NCBI GenBank assembly: GCA_016648135.1
Contig: JADDOH010002618.1
Span: 215,451-279,450, forward strand
DNA from: Agrypnia vestita
Lineage: Eukaryota > Arthropoda > Insecta > Trichoptera > Phryganeidae
Length of the DNA stretch: 64,000 bases
Direction: 5' to 3'
Shown: positions 12,390-23,759 of the stretch, piece by piece
How positions within the stretch are numbered: position 1 is the first letter of the stretch
How the letters are laid out: the number at the start of each line of letters is the position of its first letter
Program-made: the position numbers and the translations under genes
The notes under the pieces: model-generated
Told to the model about the DNA's origin: nothing
The model's database searches: none
Seen by the model: only the letters and a program-made list of their open reading frames with translations

Positions 12390-12700
12390 CTCCACAAGTC
12401 TCTCGAAACGACTAGGCAGTCTCGAAAGATCAAGAAAGATATTTATTTACCTATAAATACAAGGGCGTCACGCGAAGCGGAGTCAGTCATTATTGACGTT
12501 TAAACGGAATTCGCTAAAAAGTGATAGAAACAATACAAAAAGCGTCAATTAGCGCGAATTAATAAACAGTGTAATTATAAGTTTCTGAAATATTCTGGAA
12601 ACATTTAGTGAATTTAAATTTAAGAATGGTGCTCCTAATCAAATCGTGTACAGTGACTAATTTCGTAATAAATAAAAGTTTAAATTGTTTTAGTGTTTTT
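12390..12700 (+). mobile_element. LTR-like repeat (family L2), copy 2
   Basis: Shares TCCACAAGTCTCTCGAAACG, CTATAAATACAAGGGCGTCA, AAATATTCTGGAAAC and a terminal AATAAATAAAAG signal with 7098-7498. Shorter than copy 1 because the TCATTCGTGACG duplication is absent. No target duplication was identified. Confidence 0.5.
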
Positions 12701-12744
12701 CTAAGCCCAGTATATTCGATTTATGCAAATAATAATAAATTATT

Positions 12745-13020
12745 GTCTTCATCATCATCATAATCAGCCATTTTCTGGATGCTGGATGATGTGACCCCAA
12801 TGTCTTCAATTTTTTCTGTTCATTCTTATTTGTTGTTACGTATTTCCGAAGAATTAGATGATTCTTTCGGCCCAGTGGGTTTTAAGGGTAGCTTGTCGGT
12901 CTCTTGATTTTCCTCGGGTATGCCTGGAGGATTGCATTCATTTTATTCTGCTATTCACGCGTTTCTCTTTATACGGTGCATTCATCTTTCCATGTTACTT
13001 TTGTTAAGGGTTCATGTTTC
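12745..13020 (-). pseudogene. Decayed LINE 3' end with (ATG)n tail
   Basis: The minus strand carries KSRDRQATLKTHWAERII and a following RMNRKNWRHWGH-like stretch, like the G-R-x-R-D-R-Q-A-T-x-W end of LINE ORF2, then an ATGATGATGATGAAG tail at 12749-12762. Stops are frequent. Confidence 0.4.
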
Positions 13021-13138
13021 GCAACAGTAGAATTACTTTTGTTAATGATGATTAAAATAATAATTATTGATCATAAAATTAGAAAAAAATATTAATCTTG
13101 TTCGCTCTACGCGAGTTTAATAATATTTTTCTCAAAAT

Positions 13139-13352
13139 ATATTATAGATGTATCATAAAGACGAAGTTACTTCTTTATATCTTTATATGGAAAAGTAAGT
13201 ACATAAGTAGGAAGTCTTTTTGGGTGTCTAATTTTACAATACAAAAAAAGGAGTTTCGCCTTTATGAGACAGTCATCTATAATATATCTTAATTTATGAT
13301 GTCCCCCTGAGGATAAAATAATGAATTGCGTTCTTGGAAAATTTTAACATAC
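13139..13352. mobile_element. MITE family M1, short copy
   Basis: Inverted ends: ATAGATGTATCATAAAGACG at 13146 and CGCCTTTATGAGACAGTCAT near 13257-13276. The outer arm GTCCCCCTGAGGATAA...GTTCTTGGAA at 13301-13349 corresponds to the outer arm of the copies at 37644 and 50503. The central foldback is missing. Confidence 0.5.
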
Positions 13353-13639
13353 TCAAAATATTCTGAATGTATAAAAACTGGTCTAAAAATGAGTTAAAAA
13401 TTTGAAATAATTTTCAGGCGTATTTTAGCGTATTTGTTAATAATTCAGTAAAATGTCGTATACACATATAAAGAATATTGCATTAAAAACTCCAATAAAA
13501 ATATGGATATCTCATTGCCAATGGCGACATTTTTACTGGTTTATGGGAATGACAGCATTTTTAGCCACAGCTGGTAGTCGTAAAGATACAACACACATAT
13601 GGAATGAGGTGGGCTTCTTAAACAAGTATACAACTTCCA

Positions 13640-13712
13640 AAAATTCCATGGGTGCAATTGGTGAACATAATATTGTGTTAAGTGATTATTTAAGCCAGCT
13701 ATACAATAGGCC
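13640..13712. repeat. M1 foldback arm fragment
   Basis: GCAATTGGTGAACATAATAT through TTATTTAAGCCAGCTA parallels the right arm of the M1 copy at 5007-5058. The matching left arm is absent. The 87-codon frame covering it is a chance ORF. Confidence 0.45.
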
Positions 13713-14321
13713 GTAAACTAAGTAGATAAACTAGGTAGATTCCTAATTTCTATTTAACATCATTTGGTTCAAATGACGTTTTATTCATATTAAGTTTAAA
13801 ACTGAGGATTTTACTGTGTGGCAATTGAGAATGTTTGGTTTAGACTTAATTAAAAGGAAAACAGGTGAAAGGCATTAATCATTTTGAAAAATAAATATTC
13901 TCTGGCGATGTTAAGTGGCGCGGCAAGGCGACTCCTGACCACATTAGGTTCGTGAACCCACGCACACATATACACTACACCTGTTAAGTAATAATGCAAT
14001 ACATCAAATTAAAAACACGTATTAAGCAATTGAGCTAATCCAATAAGATAACATCGAATTCCACCACGTAGTCAATTTTAAATAGCGCTGACAAATAAAA
14101 TTCTCACGCCAAAACCAAAATAAATTATCTAATTCGGAATTAGTTTGAAATTGAAATTGAATGTTCGACCACATATGACAACTGGTTGTGTATATTTTTA
14201 TGACTATTTTGAAGCATCCGGTCCCTTTTCAGAGCGATATAAAACTAGTTAGCACCTACTTACGCCTGATTCCAATTTATAATTTGATAGTTTAACATAT
14301 ATATGTATGTCGTATGTATCT

Positions 14322-14832
14322 AATAGAATACAGCCAGCGACCGCCAGACTTACGTTATAGTATCAAGCATGAAATATTTTCTCTACATTTACACTATAGT
14401 AGGTAAGAAGGTTTGGATATTATGCCATTTGAGTTCGGGGTGGTTTTGGCAAATAACTGGTAATACAGTTATACAGTTAGTATAACGTAAAAATAACAAA
14501 CCTAATTTTTTAAACATATTTAACGGGACAGTACTATACACTCATATTAATCAATGCCAAATGCTTTTAGCGGGTCTTATTTATGTTAGAGTAACAAAAC
14601 TTTTTATATATTTTATTCTGGCCACTACTTAACAATATTACCCGATACCTTATATTTAAACGTTTTACTTACACATTTTTTGTACTTGTATTACCTATTA
14701 TCTGCCAGAATCCCCCGAACTTAAATATCACAATTCCGAACCTTCTTACCTATTGCAGTGTATATCTACAGAAAATATTTCAGGTTTCATACTATAACAC
14801 AAGTCTGGCAAGTCGCTGGCTTCTACTCTGTA
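14322..14832. mobile_element. MITE family M2, complete copy
   Basis: Long terminal inverted repeats: the left arm CAGCCAGCGACCGCCAGACT (14331) mirrors the right arm AGTCTGGCAAGTCGCTGGCT (ends ~14821). Complementarity continues for about 120 bases, including GGTAAGAAGGTT versus AACCTTCTTACC. No ORF. A second, disrupted copy lies at 56999-57785. Confidence 0.7.
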
Positions 14833-17585
14833 ATCTTTAATGAGTTGATCATGTAGTCAAAATGGCTTAAACTAGACTACCAAAAAAAAATGTCTCCCGG
14901 CTATCTGAGGGCAAACGCTCTTATGGAGAGCAATAAAAAAAATTCTTTATGGTTTCTTTGAAAGTGAACCTTCAAAAGGCCTATCAGATATCCTAAGAAG
15001 TATACCTGAGATGCTGTAAGAGACAGACAGGCCTTAAACAAAGACAATGGTGCAGAGTGATATCTAAAACTTTGAGACGCCAGTAGTACGTAACAATCAG
15101 GAGAAAAAATGCAAAAATATTATAGGAGTAATAGCAAATATTGCACAGACGTTAGCTAGAGGCCATTTATCTTCCCTTACCCAAAATGCTCTAGAATTTA
15201 TGGATCCAGGAATAGATTCTTCGGTCACTAGAGGATCCAGAATCATGAAGAATAGTCTTAGAAAAGAAATACAATGATTATAATTACATTGTATATCTCA
15301 AAAACCTATTTTCATAAAGTGTCAATACTCATGAAACTATCTATTGCAATCAATATATTAAAGATGTCTCACAGAGACAAAATTATATTTTTATGGGAAA
15401 GTAGGTGTAGAAGTCTTTAAGTAACATTCGCCATTTCTACCCATGATAGAATATCATGTCTACTAAATTTTGGATGTTGTATATATTTAAATTATATGGT
15501 ATGTTTCGTATATGTGTTGCAACAATCCTCAGTGCGGCCGGCAACCAAAGCTTTTTCATTTCCCTTAAATGACCACAGATGTCACTAATGAGACATCTAT
15601 TTTTGATTTTTTGGAGTTTATTAGCAATATCCTTTATATTGTAATGAGATTCTTCCGAATCCATCTATGAGATATTGGTTGATTAATTCTGTGTAATCCC
15701 TGTGACAAAATCCAGTACTGTTCTGAAAAAAATTGGACATATGTACTCAAAATATTTATTGCAGTTCATAAAATTCAAAATCGCGCAACCAAATTAAATT
15801 AGTTTGATTGCCGGATTTACGATTAACTTCACAACTTTTCTGCAACCTTCCACACAACATTAAAATCGTAAAGTTGCGTAAGACGTTTATTTCGTATAAG
15901 TTTTATTTCTTTTGTAAGTGGTTTTTAATGATTGCGAAGATTTCAAAAATGAAATATACGGGGGCAAGCCTAAACACGATATTTTACAGTTCGATATTTT
16001 TTATTTTGACCCAAAATATTCACGCCGTATAAATCAAAAGCTGCTAAATAATAATAATATATTTTCCATACCTAACGGTGAGTGTGCTTAATTTATATTG
16101 TGTTTTAATTTATTGTGATTAACGAGGCGAGTTTTAGCGGTTCGATTTAACAAGATACTCACACTTTGTTTCCTGCGAGCGAAGGCGATATATTATTTTG
16201 ATTAATTGCCCAGATAAAGACACCCAACAACGTCTTCGGCACATATTAGATTTGTTTGAATATGTAATATTCTTAACGGAATTCTCGCTAAAGGGCGCTT
16301 TGAATAATGTTTTTGTTTGATACATTCGAAAATTGAATTATGCAAGTAGTATAATTCAATTTTTGTTTAATGCATTAAATTAAAATTCAATTTAATTTCA
16401 ATTAATTCAATAACGTGAAATTTTTGTTCAATTCATTACTTAAAATGTGAAGGAAGCAACTAGTAAGTTCTTTGAACAATTTTAAACTTGATGAGCATAA
16501 ACTATTTTTAAAAGTTCGTTGAACAATTTTAAACTTTGAGTATAAACTATTTTACATTCCTGCTAGATTTAGGTATTTGTGGAAGTCATAAATCCACAGT
16601 TATTCGACTTCTAGTAGGATAATTATATTTCATATTTTATTCATATATGATGGCACTAATCGGTTTTTCATTTTGTATATCAAGACTAGGACATTTTTAT
16701 AGTTGCTAAAAAATCATTAAATTAGGCTGTTTTATCATACAGCTAATTCTTGTTTATCTATTACATCTAAAAATAGTCAAACAATTCTATGTTTTGAATT
16801 ATTTTAAATTTTCAGTTTCATAAAGTTTATTTCTTACTTTTCTTAAAAAAACAACGTTCTTGGTCATTTTATTTAGAATCTTTGAAGTATGTTGGTCAGA
16901 TATTAGTTATCTTTAAGTATTTAAGTAACAGTTTCTACTCCTTAGCATATGATTTTTTATTATCAAATTGAATATGTCAATGTTGTGTCAAACCTCAAAA
17001 TTGCAAAAAAAGAATAACAGTCAGATTCTTGGTCGACAAGTCATATTTTATATTTGTTAAAATAATTAAAATAGCTTAAAAGTTTGCGAAGACTTTTCGT
17101 AATATCGCATTAATATAACGTACAATCGTCCAGAGAAACATAAATGATGTATTATAATAGTTTTATTAAGAAGCTTGTTAGAAGATTATTATTTCAATTT
17201 ACGACAAGTTAGTGTGTTCTCGAATATATCATCTTGTATCATTATTTAAATAATTCTCTCAGTTGTGCAACTGTGAAACACGCAATTAAATTTTTTATAA
17301 CAAAAGTATCAAATCTTTAACGTCAAATATGTTAGTTTAAATGCAGTGTGGCTTAAAATTTTTTGTAGAACACCATCCAATTAAATAACCTCATATAAAA
17401 ATCATCTAGAGGGAGAAATAGAATTTCGGTAATGTCACTCTTGAGAGAATAAGAATACTCAGAGTAAAATTACACTGACGTCATCCACCGCTAACCTGGC
17501 CCGCGTCCCTCCCTCCGCATGACTATATTATTATGATCAACAACATTCACTAGTATTGTATTTCATAATATTTTAAACAATTATA
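14833..17585. other. Unassigned DNA with one M1 end
   Basis: 15360-15425 carries the M1 left end (GATGTCTCACAGAGACAAAA, then TATGGGAAAGTAGG). The rest shows no supported gene. Frames at 15437 (minus) and 15808 (plus) are short, AT-rich and unrecognised. Confidence 0.4.
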
Positions 17586-17587
17586 CT

Positions 17588-17991
17588 CTTTTTACTCCCT
17601 TTCTTTTAACTCGTAGCGTCTGCTTGTCTGCCGAAAAATTTTGGATCGATTTTTAACCCTTTTCCCGTGATCCAATCGAGCTGAAACTTTGCAGGTAGAC
17701 TCATGGCGACGATAAAAATGATCTAACAAATTTTCGTGTAAAAAATTTAATTATAGTATAATTTTGGATTTTTAGAAATTTTAATGGTTTTTTCAAATTG
17801 GAATTATTACAAAAGCTTGCCTATACCAATTATTACGTTTTCAATATTTTATAAGTTTTAAGGATAATAATATACAGGAAATAGATTTTCCTCATGAACT
17901 TAAAGCAAGAGGAATATGTTGGTAGAATTTCAAATTGCAAACAATAGAAATGATAAAGGGAGTATAATAAAAACTTGGTTTTTATGGGTTA
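17588..17991 (+). mobile_element. 'TACTCCCTTTC' family, copy 2
   Basis: Begins TTTACTCCCTTTCTTTTAAC and ends near AAAGGGAGTATAATAAAAAC then TTGGTTTTTATGGGTTA, so ACTCCCTTT/AAAGGGAGT form inverted subterminal motifs. The core has TTTTGGATCGATTTTTAACC and GAGCTGAAACTTTGCAGG. Non-coding. Confidence 0.65.
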
Positions 17992-18415
17992 GTTCTTGGT
18001 TATTCCACAGTAAAATTTTTGCTTTGGTTGTTTTTAGATATTTATTTTTTAAGAAGAATCTCGGTATTATTAATATTTTCAATTTTATGTTTTTACAAAT
18101 TACTTTAAAATGGCGTAATCAATATTTTTTTATATCATTCAAGTACCCGAAAAAATTCCAAGGTTGGCGGACACTCACAGTACCACGGGATCTTCAGGTA
18201 TGTTATCGATGGCTTAGAAGGTCCGCCAATATTTTTTTCGTTTCCGCTTAATTAGAAGTGAAGACGGTAAAATATTTCAACACAACATTCACAGAATTCG
18301 ATGCGCCTCATTAAAGCATAGATAGCATCGTAAGCGGAAACCAAAACACATGACCAATCACTTGGCATCATTTATACTACGTAATCCTAAATTCAATATT
18401 CAAAATTTGTTTATA

Positions 18416-18939
18416 CTGTTTTATTTGGAAGACATTAATAACCTCGCAGGACTATATTTTTGCCTTGATTAAGAGTCGAAAATTTTCAAGCTATTATGAC
18501 CTAATATCAATAGTTATGGAGATATGTGACATCAAGGTTTGCATTTTTTTTTTTTCATATTTCTGACTTATTTTTTGTAGACCGTTGGACTTTCATTACA
18601 ATAACTTATATCCAATATGAAAAATTCATTCCCTTTAATACAAGTCAAATAAAAAAGTAAAAACCTTCGAATTCCAATTGGAATGTTTTCAGGTTTTTTT
18701 ATCATTTTATTTAACGTGTATGAAGCGAATGAATTTTTCGTAATCGATATAAGTTACTGTAATGATAGTCCAACGTTTTACAAAAAGTAGGTTAGAAATA
18801 TTGAAAAAAAATCTAACTTTGATGTCGCATATCTCCATAACTATTGATATTATTAGGTCATGATAACTTGAACATATTCGACATACTCAAGGCAGGAATA
18901 TAGTCCTGCGAGGTTATTAATGTTTTCCAAATAACCCTG
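18416..18939. mobile_element. Foldback element family F, copy 2
   Basis: Left arm has TTTATTTGGAAGACATTAAT and AACCTCGCAGGACTATATTT; right arm ends GGTTATTAATGTTTTCCAAA then TAACCCTG. The arms carry CTATTGATATTA and the palindrome AATTCCAATTGGAA. Slightly shorter spacer than the 9593 copy. Confidence 0.7.
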
Positions 18940-19194
18940 TATATTTTTAGAGACAATTTTATTTAATCTTAAATTAAATTCATTTTCAATATTAGGTACC
19001 GAAATAAAAGAAGGTTAAATATTATTTGAAACCAAAATAGGGTGGTGATTATAATTAATTTAGCCGTGAAAAATCTTGGGACATAATAATTTCAGGATTT
19101 TTAAGCTGAAAATGCATAAATAGAAAAAGGTTTTTTTTAACTGACATTCGCTTAAACCTAAAAGTAAATATTAATAAAATAATAATATAAAAAT

Positions 19195-19290
19195 GGCAAG
19201 ATCTTGTACTTGTGTGGCAACCCTTGCGTTGTAATTACAGCAAGTTACGGACATTACGGACAGACAGACAACGAAATAATTATCAGAAGA
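19195..19290 (+). repeat. SINE S1 3'-tail fragment
   Basis: GGACAGACAGACAACGAAAT and preceding TTACGGACATTACGG match the 3' part of the S1 SINE at 33265-33500. The tRNA-like head is missing. Confidence 0.5.
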
Positions 19291-19402
19291 ACACTGTAAT
19301 CATTGAACCATTATACTTGGAATGTATTTTCAAATGTGTTTATTTTATTCTATTTTTAAATACATAAATTTTACCCTCTAACTCGATGGTCAGATAACAT
19401 AT

Positions 19403-19919
19403 ACAGGAGTCAGCTAGTACCAAAAACTTTTCAGGTAGATTCCTGGGCTGATCATGAGTCGAAAACGTTCAAGCAACCATGACCTAATAACAGAGGTATG
19501 CAATATCAAAGTTTGCATTTTTTCTATATTTCTGACTTATTTTTGCAATTATTTGAATTATTTTTAAACTATATTATATCGATTACGAAAAATTCATTCG
19601 CTTTAATACAAGTCGAATAAAATGATAAAAACCTTTAAAAAATTGAAAATATAATTTTGTACAAGGTTTTTATCATTTTATTTGAGTTGTATTAAAGCGA
19701 ATGAATTTTTTATAATCTATATAAGTTACTTTAGTGATGGTTTAATTTTTTGGAAAAAATAAATCAGAAATATCTAAAAAAAATACAAATTTTGATATTG
19801 CATGTCTCCATAACTATTGATATTGGTCACGGTTGGTTGAACATTTTCGACTCATTATCAAAGCAGGAATTGTGAAAGTTTAAGTAAAGTTTCTTCTACT
19901 AGCTATAAGACACCATGTG
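19403..19919. mobile_element. Foldback element family F, divergent subfamily (F2)
   Basis: Internal arms match family F (GAGTCGAAAACGTTCAAGC; CATTTTCGACTCATTATC). The termini are different: CAGGAGTCAGCTAGTACC at the left and TACTAGCTATAAGACACCAT at the right. 28200-28505 has the same right end. Confidence 0.55.
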
Positions 19920-21069
19920 CAAATAGTATTGGGCAAAATTGAAATCAAAGGGCAAAATACACGGGGTTGTGATAGTTCACGTTCCGTAATGATAAAAACT
20001 TTTTTAAAAGCTTAATTGTTCGTAGGTTACTTAAAAAAATATTAACTTTTAACGACCTTTTAGCTTTATCTATCCATTTTCAGACATACTAAATTAGATC
20101 ATTTGTAATGTTTATAAAAAAATTCTACTAAATACTTTTATATTTAAAAAAAATATATATCAGTATTCACTTGTTAAGAAGACCATAATAATAAATATAT
20201 AAATAAATTTTATATTGAAATATGTCAGAATCGTGAGATTTTAATTGAAAAAAACGAATTTATTTGAAAAATAAATCTTCAATATAAAAACGTCCCGTAT
20301 CCATTAAAAAAATAAACTCAAAGGATGAAATTTATCAGTCTTCTTATAAATTCTAAATGATTTCAATAGATTTAAGGCTGAATCTTTTTTCTTTTCTATT
20401 TGCCGCAAAAACGGTGATAAACAGAAAGATAAATAAAACGTGCAAATTTATTGTATTCTTTACTCTTTTTTTCCAGTAAAAAAAAACAAATAGGCGCAAA
20501 TTTCATTTTAAAAACAGCGTTCGTAGCGTTTTTAGAATGTACAGAGTACCTACAAAGATCAACAATAAATTTTCTATTCAATTAACGCTTTTGAATTATA
20601 CCATGCCGATCACGGTGTTTCCTACGACCTCTCACAATTCCCACGTTGTCGTATCTTTTTTTTCACCTTACATCAAACAAATTAGGCTTTATCCCATTAG
20701 AGTCAGCGTGACCTTAAATTTTTTTAGAATTTCCTGTTAATTTTTTGGTTACAAATAGTTATTTGCAGACGTACCGTCATCTTTTTGGTACACGTATACT
20801 TGAATTTATTTCAAAATATTATCAATTCATGAACACAGTACAATGGATTTGAATGAATGTAAATTATTCAGCAAAACCCGTTTTAGGTTGTCACGGGCTT
20901 GGTAACATGACACTGTATTTCATAAGAATTCATTGTTCTTACGACAGCTTTTTACTTCTTGAAAACATCCTACCATGATTCATAATTCGATACAGTGAAT
21001 ATGAAGGTTATTAAATCATTATCGGGTAAAAATGCAGTTTTAATTCAATTAATTTAAGTATGGACTTAC
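19920..21069 (-). other. Probable first-intron sequence of the 21070-21513 gene
   Basis: Starts on the minus strand with the donor GTAAGT at 21069. No second exon could be recognised in this stretch. AT-rich with no repeat of known family. Confidence 0.4.
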
Positions 21070-21513
21070 CTTATCTTGGAAGACTCTTTTCAGGGACTCT
21101 TTCGTGTACTTCTGTTCTTCCTGCTTCAAAATATGAGCGCACTCCTTCAGAAGTCTGTTGCGTCGTTTTTCTCTGATGCTCTCTTCTTCCATGCAGGACA
21201 TCTTTTGATGTTGCTCTCGTGCCGTAGGAACCAAATTATTCGACGTCTTTCCATTGGCTCCATTGCAAGATGCTTTACTCCCGTCAGTTATCTTTCTATC
21301 AACTTCTAAACCAGTACTATTCTTACAACTTCCATCACTACTTTCCCCTTCGTCAACTTGCATTTGGAAATGCAGTTTCGTCATGCTGTCCTGTGCGTCT
21401 CGTTCCATTTTCGAATCTTCGTTCTTGTTGTCTTTGCCGCCGGAACCGGAAACACTCGCATCACTTTTTGAAGAAGACTCAGCGGTCTTTATATTTTGAC
21501 TAACGTTGGCCAT
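21070..21513 (-). CDS. First coding exon of an unrecognised host gene (148 codons)
   Basis: This is the only host coding sequence I can support. The ATG at 21513 has a good context (AAAAATGG) and an in-frame TAG eight codons upstream, so the start is well bounded. The exon has 148 codons and ends phase 0 after a lysine codon at AAG|GTAAGT, a strong splice donor; the six codons beyond that are intronic. Residues ~1-95 are low-complexity and rich in S, K, D, N and G (disordered). Residues ~105-148 form a highly charged, probably helical segment including REKRRNRLLKECAHILKQEE. There is no signal peptide and no membrane segment. The charged helix would suit a nuclear or scaffold protein, but this is inference and I do not recognise the family. 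Codon and base use is clearly less AT-rich than the flanks. Downstream exons were not found in the window. Confidence 0.7.
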
Positions 21514-21620
21514 TTTTCTTGGTCTTTCATGACACTATAGTTTCACTTATGGCTATAAAAGCGGCACAATAAATTACGCACGTAAATATAATTATTATAT
21601 AAAATTAATCTAATCGTCGA
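21514..21620 (-). promoter_or_regulatory. Putative 5' UTR/promoter region of the 21513 gene
   Basis: Upstream of the ATG the minus strand has a short leader with GTGCCGCTTTTATAGCC, a possible TATA-like TTTATAG 40-50 bases before the start. No transcription start can be assigned from sequence alone. Confidence 0.25.
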
Positions 21621-22112
21621 TTGGCTACAGCTAATAATAATATCAAGTTAATAAAACACATCCTTTAATTTTAAACAGCAGTAACGCAATGAAGTTGAAT
21701 GATTTGATAAAAGTCTTTAAAAATAATATTATTTATGATATGTGTTCTTTCGATACAGACATGTATTCTTCAATCATAAATTGTCACGTATATTTTACAG
21801 AATATATGCATAGATAAGTAAAAATTCAAGGCCCGATGATAATCCGCGATGTTCCTGAAACGCATGGCACGATTTTTCGAGATTGTAGACTTGATTGCCA
21901 ACAAAACTATTTTAGTCGCTGATTTAATCAAACTAGTAATTCAGGTTTTTTTACACGATTATTTGATTTTTATCCGAGTTAATAAACTTATTTGTTTTTG
22001 AAAGATTCATACATTAAATAGCTGGAACGATCTAATCTTGATGTAATTTTGATATCTACCCTGAAATTAATTCAAAATATGAATCTCGAAAGTTTTAAAG
22101 GTGTTCCTACTC

Positions 22113-22345
22113 AAAAGTGCAAGATGCGTGTTATATTATCAATATACTCAGTGGTGCAAGCTATATACTTATATGATCAAAGCACACTCAAAGGTGCAAA
22201 CTACATATTTATATGATCAAGGAACACTCAAAAAGTGCAAACTACATATCTATAAGATTAAGATACACCCAAAGGCGTAAAATACATATTTATATGATCA
22301 AGGCGCACTCAAAGTTGAATACGTTCTATGATCTCGGGATTTATA
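22113..22345 (+). repeat. Minisatellite, ~39-bp units, about six copies
   Basis: Units resemble CACTCAAAGGTGCAAACTAC followed by ATATTTATATGATCAAGG. Four central units are well conserved (near 22185, 22225, 22265 and 22305); the outer ones decay. It lies ~0.6 kb upstream of the 21513 start codon. Confidence 0.7.
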
Positions 22346-22984
22346 AATACTGTAAGTTGTGTTTGGATCCCGGGATCGCATTCCCTAATTTAAAGGTAGA
22401 CAAAAAAGATGCAAAGTCACGCGGAGAAATCGAACGGATGATAGCGGTTTATGCAAATATCTCATCTTATTGTTAGACAACCAGGCTCAAATATGACATC
22501 ACCTCTTTGTCAAATAATGCCGTGTTCGTATCCAGATGTGCGTTGTGAGATTGTAAAGAAATCGGTTTATTTTTATTCTGACTCAATTAACGATTGCGTA
22601 GCGTATTTATCTATGCGAGATAAAATGCCGCCCTGAATGATATTTGATAGTTTAATCTCGTTGGTCCGATCGTAAAAATTATGCGTTTCTCTTTATTTTT
22701 ATTTTAAACCAGTAGTGTTATGTCCAAGCCGCTAGAGTGTCCCATAAATCAATATTTAAGAAGGACAGCGTGAAGACTATTGTCCGACAAATCTTATTTA
22801 CCCAATGTTTTTGAGACACGCGAGTATGTTTGGCTTGTGTATGTTACATGCAGAGTGTAGTTGTTTTTTTTTATTATCAAGGTGATTTTTCGATCTCATG
22901 TAAGTATTCACTAATACATTGTAGACATTAACTTCGAGGTCGCGATTAGATAAGTTGACATTTAGGTCATGACCCCCATCTTGT

Positions 22985-23233
22985 TCACCACTTCCGGAAG
23001 GAATATATCATCACCATCTGGTGATATTCATTATCGTTGGATCTGGGAAAAATCGGTTGTGTAAGTATGTGAAAGGATGTGGCCGATTCGTCTGTGTTAC
23101 TGGAAGAAATAAGTGTATCCGACAGGTGAGTCGAGCTTCTTTCTTTACCCTTCAAATGTCTGGTATACAGTCCACTCGAATCATTCCCATTTACCCGTTT
23201 GCCCCCATCCTGCATGAGTTCAGCAATTCGCAT
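22985..23233 (-). other. Unrecognised 82-codon ORF, possible exon
   Basis: An open frame with less AT-biased composition than its surroundings (ELMQDGGKRVNGNDSSG early on). It sits upstream of the host exon on the same strand. There is no domain and no strong acceptor or donor at both ends. It may be chance or an exon of another transcript. Confidence 0.2.
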
Positions 23234-23284
23234 CGTATTTACATTTGCAGTAAATACACTTATTGTACACAGTGTAATATTGCT

Positions 23285-23480
23285 AGTTCACAATACTTTA
23301 CTGCCTAAATTATGAGTCAAAAATGTATCGAAAATTATTGTTATTGCTATTTCTATCGATTATTATCATTGCTATCATCAATAGATATAAAGATAAACAA
23401 AGTTTGATTTTTTTTCAATATTACCGACTTATCTACTCTAAAACGTAAATCTTAATGCAGTTTTGCAAGATGCCTGTGAT
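23285..23480. repeat. Foldback family F relic
   Basis: TTATGAGTCAAAAATGT, CAAAGTTTGATTTTTTTTCA and TTACCGACTTAT follow the order seen in the family F arm. The other arm is lost. Confidence 0.4.
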
Positions 23481-23684
23481 AATAATAATAAAAAAATGAT
23501 TTAAAATGAAATTTCTGTTTCAAATTCCTGAAACACAGAAATCTGAGAATTGCTGACTAAAAAAAGAATCAATATACCTAAAAGAATGCAGTTATTTTTA
23601 TAAAAAAAGCTATGTACACGAATTAACTTTCACATCAATATTCTTACTATTATTCTTTGAAAATAAAAATAACTTGCTGGTCTC

Positions 23685-23757
23685 CTGGAATGACCCTCGA
23701 ACCCCCGAATACTGAATTACTAAGCGGGTGAGGTAACCACTAGACCAACAGGCACAC
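23685..23757 (-). repeat. tRNA-derived SINE head
   Basis: The minus strand carries TGGTCTAGTGGTTA (RC of 23734-23747), a near-perfect A box, and GGTTCGAGGGTC (RC of 23692-23703), a B box, about 30 bases apart. The A box is of the type seen in Glu/Asp/Val tRNAs. The acceptor stem and anticodon loop are not convincing, so I call a SINE head or tRNA pseudogene. Confidence 0.55.
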
Positions 23758-23759
23758 CG

